Source: Agapanthus africanus (taxonomy: Eukaryota; Streptophyta; Magnoliopsida; Asparagales; Amaryllidaceae). Taken from it: a stretch of DNA of 64,000 bases. Each line of letters opens with the position of its first letter. Within the stretch, counting starts at the first letter, position 1. The stretch covers positions 374,503,582 through 374,567,581 of the forward strand of contig CM057337.1 of assembly GCA_030015575.1 (NCBI GenBank), given 5' to 3'. Below, piece after piece: positions 1 through 9,026 of the stretch. The translations under genes were made by a program, and so were the position numbers. The notes below the pieces were generated by a model, which saw nothing but the letters and a program-made list of their open reading frames with translations, did no database searches and was not told where the DNA came from.

Positions 1-781
1 CAATGTGAGGACGAGTGACAGTGAGGTAAATAAGCTTCCCAACAAGACGCCGATATCGTTCTGGGTCAGACAGTGGAGGATCCGAGAGAGTGCTCAATCA
101 AGATAGCCTGACTGTGAAATTCATAAGAGTGTCTGCTAGTCTACATCTCAGAAATCCTATTTCAGATAGAAGATCGAGTGCATACTTGCGCTGAGAAAGC
201 TGTAATCTACCAGAATTTTATGACACTTCAATTCCAAGGAAGTATCTAAGGGACCCAAGTTTCTTGGTATGGAAGTGTGAAGCCAAATGTTCTTCCACCT
301 TGGAGATGCCATCAGAATCTTCTCTAGTAATGATAATATCAACATACACTAGCACAATCATGATGACCCGAGGGCGGCTATGTGTAAAGAGAGATGTGTT
401 GGCGTGACTGCGTGTGAAGCCAATCTGTTGTAAGACCGTACTAAACTTTTCAAACCAGGCACGTGGTGATTGATTCAATCCGTATAAAGATTTACGTAGA
501 AGACCATACTCTCCCGGTCGCTCAAAGTCAGGAGCCTGTTGCATGTAAATAGTCTCCGAAAGATCGCCATTAAGAAAGACATTCTTCACATCAAGCTGAT
601 GAAGTAGCCATACCTTAGAAACAGCTAAGGATATAAGAACACGAACCGAGGTCAATTTGACAACAGGCAAAAATGTCCCAATATAATCCAAACAATACTG
701 CTGAATAAAACCTTTGGCCACCAATCTAGCTTTGAGACGGTCAATCGTCCCAAAATTCCACAATCGTTTAGAGACATGCAT
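1..781 (-). pseudogene. H: copia reverse transcriptase / RNase H remnant
   Basis: The minus strand from 781 gives an open stretch of 187 codons with clear copia RT signatures: RLKARLVAKGF near its start, QLDVKNVFLNGDL (palm domain), SLYGLNQSPRAWFEKF, YVDIIIT in place of the catalytic YVDD, and RYFLGIEVS at the end. The YVDD to YVDI change removes one catalytic aspartate. Beyond a stop near 218 the frame continues to the window edge with QRKYALDLLSE and DPERYRRLVGKLIYL, the start of the RNase H region. The segment just before it (MHVSKRLW, about 781-758) belongs to integrase, so several hundred codons between IN and RT are missing. This is non-functional. Confidence 0.85.
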
Positions 782-884
782 ATGTAAAATAAGAGAACGA
801 GCTATCTCAAGTAAATGTCGGTTCTTCCATTCAGCAATCTCATTTTGCCGAGCAGTATAAGAACATGAAGTTGATGCAATATGC
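782..884 (-). pseudogene. H: integrase C-terminal part of the core, left of the A insertion
   Basis: Minus-strand reading gives SCSYTARQNEIAEWKNRHLL, the region around the catalytic glutamate of copia integrases, which usually reads QQNGVAERKNR. It directly continues the integrase fragment at 11205-11459 once element A and one copy of its TATGC duplication are set aside. A one-base deletion close to the insertion point shifts the frame. Confidence 0.8.
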
Positions 885-3084
885 TGTTAGTTATATGTAT
901 GCCCTAGAGGCCATTACTGTATATAGGATGTATATTGTAGTGGATGCTGGGACATATATAGGGAGGACTTTCTTGCTCGACATGATAGTATGCTATCTGG
1001 TTATTCTTTACCTTAACGTGTACACTGATTGTCTCTCTGTTACATGTTGGTAAAGCCCTTAAAATATGTACTTGATTACCTGGACTATGATGCGGATCAT
1101 ACTAGTGGGGACATGGTAGTCCATAAGTACATCCTTCAAGGTCCCTAGTCGTGGGTGTATCGAGACGGGGCATCGATATACCAGAGTAGACTAGCGTATA
1201 CCTTCTCGACCCATACAGATGGGCGATGGATGATCCCACATCCATTGGTGTTTGACATCAGAGATGATATACGGGTGCTCAGTGGAGACTGGGTACACTG
1301 GATGGACTCGCCGAGAACTCCCAGATGGTATTATACCTCACGTCAGATGGCAGTTCTCTGGTGACACTGGTACAGATTAGTCTGTAGATCCGAGATCGTC
1401 ATAGAGTCTTGTGTGATTCCCACTGTGCTTTGATTTCCACCTTACCACGTCCAAGAGGGCGTGCAAAATGGTGGTTTTTGGGTACAGTCCCGAATCACAT
1501 GGAGGCAATGAGCGATAGGAGGGGATTCGTCTCTCCCGGTATAGGGAGTTAATGTTGCGCTGTGTTCGATTGGCTATAACCGGAAATCCCTAGCCAGGGT
1601 TGCTGAGATTTACTGGTAAGTGTTACCAGTAGTTTCTCGAACTGTTATAGACCTCATATCGACACGACTTATCGAGCTACTGGGGTCTGACGTTTACCAC
1701 CCCTAGACGAGATATGCGACATATCAGACGACGAGACCGGACTGTACGGTAAGTGTTACTGGTCGGATTCACAGGAGTGTGAGCGGGCTTGCTCGTTGAT
1801 CTTCTGATCGCTCAATACCCGGGTGGCCGTTACGTTTAGCAGACCGCTTGCGGTTTGTGGGCGTTTGATATGATCATCACCTACTGCCGGCGTATTGACG
1901 AGTCTTTAGAGTCCTACACAGAGGTTTCCTGGCTCAAGCGAAACAAAATAGGAGCGTATATGAGATATGTGCGGGACCGAGAATAATGCGTGTATGTGAT
2001 ACCGTATTCTATTCTCACGATGAATGCATCGATTGGTTGTATGCGATATAACCTAGTTATCGAATCGAGAATTGATTCGATAAGTCGATACATTGGATAT
2101 TAGTCGGTCATATGCGATATGACCGGATCGTTAAAATCAAGTGCTGATTTAATGATTTAATGTATAATTATATATTTGATATATCACTTTACATTAACTA
2201 GTATTTGTTCACTTATGATGGATTTTCTCACTTAATGTGCACATTGTATATATGATATAGTTTTGTGCACTAGTTTGTATCATGTTTGATGATACATGCA
2301 AACTTGGGTGTGTATGATTAAACCATGATTAGGTTAATGGTTAGGGTTTGATTTACTTATTTATTTATTCTTTTCATTTATTTTTGGGGCAAGAAATAAA
2401 ATGGTGATTCTTTTGTTTTTACTTGAAGCTTTGAAAAGCTTTGACCATTTTGTTTCTTTCCTTAACCCTAACCATTTACTTAACCCTAGTTTATTCTCTA
2501 CATGTGTTTATCTAACCCATGGTTGCAATATGATAGATATCACTTCATTTTCTTTTTGAAAACAATTCATCCTTTTTTTTCTTCATCTTCTTCTTCAAGT
2601 GAAGAAAAGAAAAGCTTTCTAGAAAAATGTCAAGTGATGAAATCAAGTGAGAAATCCAAATCCAAAGTGAACTCACTTCCTATTTCTTCATTCTCTACCA
2701 CTTGCCATGTAGTATAGGGTGTTTTCTTCACAAGTTTCATGACTTGGTGAAGATAGAGCTCGAGTTAGAGTCGCCTCGACGTAGATCATCTTCGGTATCG
2801 AAGTCAACGACCTAGCCCGATCTTTTCTCCGATGAAACCACCGCGAGAGTCCAGGGTTCCGATGGTTGCAGCGGAGGGACGTCATCACGGAGCCAAGGAA
2901 GTGGAGGATCGGATCTACAGAGGTTGTATTTCCATTCACTTAGCAATTAAGTTGTTAACTTGCTTGATGTTTCGCCTAATCTCTAGTTAACGATCTTGCA
3001 TAGGGTTTCTCGGCACATGTAAAATTTGATTTCGCCATGGTTGATCAGTTGTAGAACCTCTTGAGTGTGCCTAGGAACCCTACA
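885..3084 (+). repeat. A 5' LTR (2200 bp)
   Basis: It begins TGTTAGTTATATGTATGCCC and ends CCTAGGAACCCTACA, immediately before the primer site. It aligns along its whole length to 9027-11204. The transcribed part carries several perfect inverted repeats: TACTGGTAA-GTG-TTACCAGTA near 1612, TTATCGAATC/GATTCGATAA at 2057-2083 and GGTCATAT-GCG-ATATGACC at 2106-2124. Small open frames inside it, such as the one at 1155-1364, recur in all A-type LTRs and show no sign of coding. Confidence 0.97.
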
Positions 3085-3085
3085 G

Positions 3086-3098
3086 TGGTATCAGAGCC
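3086..3098 (+). other. A primer binding site
   Basis: TGGTATCAGAGCC lies one base after the 5' LTR. It is complementary to the 3' end of plant initiator methionine tRNA, the usual primer for minus-strand DNA synthesis in plant copia elements. Confidence 0.95.
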
Positions 3099-3283
3099 TA
3101 CCTAGAGCCTTAGGCGATGCGTAGACGATGTTAGAAACCCGATCGAATCCAAAACCCTAATCCAAAACCCTTCTCTGTACATTTTTTCAAAACTGGGATT
3201 TTTGTGAATTAAAAATATGCAGAAAAATCAGCAGGAAATTTTAAGAAATACTGTGCAGCACGTGCGCTTGAATCCACTAAAGC

Positions 3284-3330
3284 GCCGCGGAAGCGTGGCA
3301 CGAGCATGGCTCGTGCGGCGGTTCCGCGGC
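3284..3330 (+). other. A: GC-rich foldback about 200 bases after the primer site
   Basis: The outer arms GCCGCGGAA (3284-3292) and TTCCGCGGC (3322-3330) pair perfectly. The inner arms GCACGAGC (3298-3305) and GCTCGTGC (3309-3316) pair perfectly around a 3-base loop. Foldbacks of the same position and shape but other sequence occur in B, C, E and F. Confidence 0.85.
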
Positions 3331-4693
3331 CATATAGTCACTTCAGCTTTTGGAAATTGCACTGTAATTCCTATTTTTATTGCTGTATTTTCTGGGAATT
3401 TTTAACTTCTACTCAAGAGTTGAGTTTTCTGGGTTGTATTGGGAGTTCGTAGATTCAATCGGATTGTCTAATTTTGTCTATGTGTTTTTCCGGGTAATTT
3501 TAGAATATGTTAAAAAGTTCGATCGGATATAAATACCCACTTTTTCCCCTACTGGGAAATTTCCAATTGTTGGATTTTTCCGTAGTTTAATGACGTTCTA
3601 AGTAGTGCAAGTAACGCGATGGTCTCTCTAGAAGACAACAAACCTTAACTCGATTATGTGACCGTCTTGAACTGCCCTTTGAACCTTAGGGTTTGGGGCA
3701 GTACGGCGTGCCACATGTGAGGTGTTGGCTTGACCCTTCTACGGCTGGACCATTGGTACTGTGGCATGAAATGGATGTTTTTGAACTTATTTCAAGAGTT
3801 AAGCTGTTTCGGGAAAACTTGGGTGTTTGATTGTTCGATCGGAAAGTTTAACATTTTCTATTTATATGGAATGCGATACAATATTTGGAATCCACAAGGA
3901 GTTATGAGATAACTTATTTGAATGTTATATACATAGCACTTTAGTCTCGCTTGATCGGTGCCACGGAATTTTGATGCGATCAAAAGTCTGTCGCAATCAC
4001 GTAGCGTACGCGGATACTCGCCGGATAAACTTAATAGACAGCTACACCTCTTAGCCCCGACCAAGTGACTGTAGGAGAACCCCGTTGCCAAAAGCATCCG
4101 TTCGGGTGCTCGCGGCAGCGGTGTTCCGCCTTAGTGCACTTCGTCGATGGCATCGGGGGTGCGGCCGTCTACTAAAGTTTGCGATGAGCATTCGATCAAA
4201 ATGCCGGGAATCTTGTTGAATTGCCCGACTTGATATTGAAAAGTGTTTTCGATAATGAGACTAAAATGCGGGGTTTATAATTGTTAGGCATGCGATGTCT
4301 AAGGAATTCATTTGGTTAGGCATGCGATGTCTATGCAGGTTGCGGATTCCAACTGTTGTAGTTTTACACTTTCTTTTCTGCGACTGTAAGTGTAATATGT
4401 GATATCGCTGGTTTCGTTGCTATATGTCAACGACAATTGGGATGGGCATATTTACTTACGTTGATGACATGTGATGTTATGTGTTGCTGGATATGTTATA
4501 TTGGATCGTCGTGTTTGAATAGCCGGTTTTTTTTATGTGAGATGAGTGTTTTTCATTTTCATTCATGTAAAAACTTGTATGTAATATTCTTTTATTGGGG
4601 CACTTCCAGGTTGCGGAAGATGTCATCGTTGATATATATTATTTACTTTTCCGCATTAGGATAGACCCAAGGAGGGGAGCATAAGTAACCGGG

Positions 4694-4753
4694 TTCTAGG
4701 GTCCAGTGGGAGACCATCTCGAGGAGTCGAGTCCGGATCTCCTAACCCTAGAA
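4694..4753 (+). other. A: long compound hairpin in leader
   Basis: TTCTAGGGT (4694-4702) pairs with ACCCTAGAA (4745-4753), and inside it CTCGA-GGAG-TCGAG forms a tip. In E the outer arms are TTCTGGAGT and ACTCCAGAA: two positions changed on both sides with pairing kept. Confidence 0.8.
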
Positions 4754-5589
4754 TTGGTAGGGTTGCTTGCCGCTCTCGTAGGGGTCTAGGGGTGTGGGAT
4801 TGGCTACTCATCACGACCGTGGAATCCGTGTTTTATACTGGCTCGTATTGAAAACACGGACGTGCTAGTATATCCAATATTTCATATATGTTTATTCTGC
4901 TGCGATATCTGTGATGTGATCATTTGATGTTCTGTGATAAATACTGTATATAGTATATATGATATATTATATAGGCGTTACTTATGTTTTACACCCGCGC
5001 TAGCCCTGCCCCGCTCTGCCGTTAGTTATCTAACATAACGGTGCACGAGGGGACATCGAGGCGAATGCGGATGGTATAAGTGTACGTCGTATTTATCTGT
5101 GATGTTTAGGTAACTTAAATGATGGGACTTCATTAATATGATTAATGAAAGAAAAGAAACCTAAGATGTTGTGGAATCGATTTTTCAAAAACAGGTAGCT
5201 ACAGTTCTTGCTTTGCATCGTGGTGTTCCTTGTAGAACATTCTGCACCTTATTCGATGAGAAAAGGGCCGAGATCTCTTCACCGGGAGTGACCCCTTTAG
5301 CAATAACTGGCAGATGCTACAACCCTCGGTTTGTCTTTTGATTGCTTCTATAGTTCTTGCTTTGCACAGTGATATATATGATATATCCCGCACCTCATTC
5401 GACGAGGAAATGGCCGACGATCCCTTCACCGGGAGTGACTCCTTTAGCAAAACTAGAAAAGCCTCAAAAACACTCCATTTCAAAAATCATTTGATTCTAC
5501 AACGATATAAAGTTCATTACGCAAAGGGTTTTCTTCAATACCTGTCATAGCCCTCCGTCATTTCAGATAAGTAATAGTTAGTATTCGTG

Positions 5590-5794
5590 CTGCGTTTGTT
5601 GACTCAGTCAAGGCGTAGTGTGCGGTAGCTGATTAGTGCTTATCTGCAAAGCATATGATGCGATTGGATTAGGGTAGTCGTGCGGTCTTGTTGACTCAGT
5701 CAAGGGTCGTGCGGGTGGGTTTAATTCAATCGAGAAATGACGGGTTGAACTTTACTTGCGGTCTATGGTTTGTTGACTCAGTCAAGGTCATAGA
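5590..5794 (+). other. A: three hairpins with common loop TCA
   Basis: TTGTTGACTCAGTCAAGG occurs three times (5596, 5688, 5770). Each contains TTGAC-TCA-GTCAA. The first is enclosed by CTGCG/CGTAG and the third by TCTATG/CATAGA. The loop triplet is the same in all three and differs from that of every other element in the window. Confidence 0.85.
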
Positions 5795-6240
5795 TCGCTT
5801 GGGGCAAAACATTATCGGGAATTTCAAGTGTTGAAATTTGCAATGAGATTGCATACCTTCTATGAGATAGCTGGATCCCGATACCCGCTGCGAGTAAGAG
5901 TTACTCCTGGAAGAGTTTTACACATTACAATTAGCCGATCAAGTAGGTGTCTAGAAAAGTGTTAACGATGTTACGCCTCTGGGAAAATGAGGTTTACATT
6001 AATTAGGTTCGTGCGAAAGCACGGGGGACCTCCCTCAAAGTACCGACACTGGCCTGGCTGAAAGATTGGCGAACTTGTAGCGTGTAATTAATCCCGACTA
6101 GTCTTTCCTTTTAGGGTTTGAAGGAAGATTTGATAAAAACAGTGGGAGCCATCCTGATTAGTTAAAATATATAACCAATCTAATCTTGCAAGAACGCACG
6201 CAGAGTGTTTTCTTCTCTCTCTCCAAGTAGCGACCATATC

Positions 6241-9010
6241 ACGCCTTAATCAAGATAATAATATGGATGTATTGACCGAACCCGTTTGTTTTACTGAGCT
6301 GGGGAACGTTGGTCCCGCTCCAACTTATAATTGTTATAAGACAGAGCAGGAAATAAGGGAATATCAGAATTCCTATGCCGCCCAAACGAAGAAAGTGCAT
6401 ATGATGCATCTCCTTCGGGTGTGTTCATTATAAAGAACTGTTTCTCAGTATCCTCTACATCCTGGGTATATGATACTGGATCAGGATCCCGTATATGTAA
6501 TTTGTTACATGGGCTACAGAAAGGTAGAGAACTGAAAACGGGTGATAAGTTTCATGAGACAGAAAACGGTGCAAGTGTTGCAGCCAAGTCTGTTGGTCAC
6601 TGTCACCCTGTATTACCAATACATTGATTCTGAACAAATGCTATTAGATACCGAACCTGATATACAAAATCATATCAATCTCTTTATTTATTAAAGAAGG
6701 ATATAATTTTGTATTGTTGAACATTGTTTTGAACATTTCAAAAGTTGATCGGTTCAGGCACGTTATCTAAAAGCATTGACGTTCTAAATCAAACTACAGT
6801 TCCTAGTATACAGAACACACACAAGAGGAAGAGTTCAGAAATGAACGAATCCTTCTTGAGGCATTGTAGACTAGGTCATATCAATGCGACCCGACTGGCT
6901 GAAGTTAGATTTAGATGCATATTTAAATTAGTTTGAATTCACATCTTGTGAAACTTGCCAGTCATGTCACAAAGATTAGATGATCATAGCTCTGTTTATT
7001 GGAAACAGAGAAAGAGTTAGTAAACTCTTGGGACTGATACATGATGTATGTAAGGTCCCCTGTCTGCACATGCCAGGACCGGTTCTTTATACTTCATTAC
7101 ATTCTCTGATGATCTCTCAAGATTCAGACATATGTTCCTGTTGAAACACAGCTCCGAACCTTTTGAGATATTTACAGAATATAAGTTAGAAGTAGAGAAC
7201 CAAAATACGGGTATAAGTATTATGTCCTTTGATGTGATCGAGGAGGAGAATACTTGAGCACGGAAATCCTGGACTATTCTAAAGGAGAATGAGATTCTCT
7301 CTCAGCATTACTCTTCCGTATACACTATAGCACGATGGTATATTGGGGCGGAGCAATAGCACCCTATGTGATATGGTATGCTCTATGATGAGTACTACTG
7401 AGTTTCCTATTTTCTTTTGGGAGTTATGCGCTTGAGAAGCTGCATACCTATTGAATAGGGTTCAAATCAAAACAGTTGTCTACCGCTTCATATGTGATAT
7501 GGAAAGGGAAGAGCCTATATCTTAAGTTTGTTAAGATTTGGGGTTGTCCAGCCTATGTCTAAAAGGCAAAATCCGGACAAGCTCGAGGCAAGATCTGTTA
7601 TGTAGAACTGAAAATGTTCCAGCTATACGAACTGCGGCTGATGATTTGGTAGAACCAAAGGATTCAATAGTCCCCGACGAACCTCAGCCTCTCCGCCGAT
7701 CTAGTAGGGTTCCTCACCCACCTGAGAGATACTTCGGTTTCTCGATGACAGTGGGAGCAAGGAATGCATCATGAGATGATGACCCAACTAGTTTCGAGCT
7801 GGCCATCAGGAGTGGGACTCTGTAAGAATGGCTGGATGCTTAGCAATCTGAGATGGAATCCTTATACACCAACAAAGTATGGACTTTGGTTGTTTTATCT
7901 GAAGGGTTAATTCCCCATCACGAGCAAGTATATCTTGAGAAGATTACTTGGTGTACATGGAAAAGTTGAGACTTTCAAAGCTAGACTTGTTAAAGGTTTG
8001 CATCATTGACCATGTATGGATCATGATGAAATCTTTTCTAAGGAGCTATGCTTAAGTTCATCCAGATCCTACTTGCCACGGCTACATACCATGATTATAA
8101 TATCTGGCGGTTGGGTGTCATGACTGCTATTCTAAATGATGTTTTAGGAGAGAAAGTCTATAAGTACACAGTCAGAAGGCTTCGTAGACAGTGGGAGCAG
8201 CGGAAACGTGTGCAAGATGTTTTATGTGATGAAGCAGGCATCGCGGAGTTGGAACATCTGTTTTGATGAGTTAGTCAAACAGTTTGACATCATCAAAATG
8301 GTAGATGAACCTTATATATACAAAATGGTAGTAGGGAGTATGGTAGTGATCCTCGTAGAGTACGTGGATGACATACTCTTAATAGGGAAGGAGTTTCCTA
8401 TGCTACGCTCGGTCAATCTCCGCTTATCACAAGGATTCTCCACATAGGATCAAAATGATACCTCCTAAATCCTGAGTTTTCATCTATGAGATAGATGTAA
8501 TTGGATGCTAGGATTCTCACCAGTAGTAGTGAGATGGTATCAATCGATCCTGGGGAGAATCACTGGAAATGTTCCAGGGTGATAAGGACGACTGAATGTC
8601 AGTCACAGGCATTGTCTTTACCCTCAGTGGAGGGACGGTATGTTGGAAGAGTTCCAAGCTAAATACCGTGGCTTACTAGACGATAAAGGCAGGATACATC
8701 GCTACTTAAGATGCTACCAAAGAGGCTGTCTGGGTGTATATTAGTTCATGAGATGAACTTAGTTCCTCCCATTGTGTGACAATGGAGTTGTGGCTTATGC
8801 CAAGGAACGTCCGTCCTATCAGTGATCTAGACATATTCTAAGGCAGTATCACCTGATCATGGAGATGGTTGATCTCCAAGGAGATCAAGGTTATGAGAGT
8901 AGACTCAGAGGACAACACGGCAGATCCACTCACAAAGGCCTTTTCCAAGAGAGAGATTTTTATGGGATGGTTGAGTATGAAATACTACAACCACTGCTAC
9001 AGATGGCCCT
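6241..9010 (+). pseudogene. A: pol remnant without gag
   Basis: After the leader only about 180 bases stand where B has 860 bases of gag, so the capsid region is deleted. Then protease (STSWVYDTGSGSRICNLL, about 6450-6500), the pre-integrase region (NTHKRKSSEMNESFLRHCRL, 6810-6880), degenerate integrase (7060-7500), the integrase tail (LRRSSRVPHPPERYFGF, near 7690-7742), RT with EYVDDILLIGKEF (near 8360-8398) and RNase H (FTLSGGTVCWKSSK, near 8612) follow in copia order. Many stops and frame changes interrupt it. The RT frame ends with GFST and a stop at 8445-8447, a lesion shared with element F. No protein product is expected beyond short pieces. Confidence 0.85.
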
Positions 9011-9026
9011 AGTGCAAGTGGGAGAT
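9011..9026 (+). other. A polypurine tract
   Basis: AGTGCAAGTGGGAGAT lies directly before the 3' LTR. It is the plus-strand primer region and is the same in B and, reverse-complemented, in C, C' and F. Confidence 0.9.

Larger units (their letters stand above)
3085..6240 (+). other. A long structured leader (3.1 kb, no coding frame)
   Basis: The stretch between primer site and the first pol remnant has only short open frames, and their sequences are not kept between related elements. What is kept is base pairing: hairpins at 3284-3330, 4694-4753 and 4825-4860, a duplicated module at 5205-5460, three hairpins at 5590-5794, an inverted repeat after them (near 5818-5840) and CGTGC-GAAA-GCACG near 6010-6023. 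Elements E and F share this leader closely; B and C share its outline with different sequence. A pyrimidine tract followed by AG-CGACCAT ends it near 6230, at the place where gag starts in B. Confidence 0.8.

Noticed and set aside
1155-1364. A 69-codon open frame that recurs at 9280, 45174 and (minus) 55834-56043
   Set aside because: All copies lie at the same place in A-type LTRs; the similarity is that of the repeat, with frame breaks in other copies (for example G and the 15-base deletion in the A 3' LTR).
5596-5787. TGACTCA and TTGAC words read as bZIP or W-box promoter sites
   Set aside because: They lie about 2.5 kb inside the transcribed leader, the core changes between elements in a way that destroys these motifs, and the flanking arms covary, which fits RNA pairing better.
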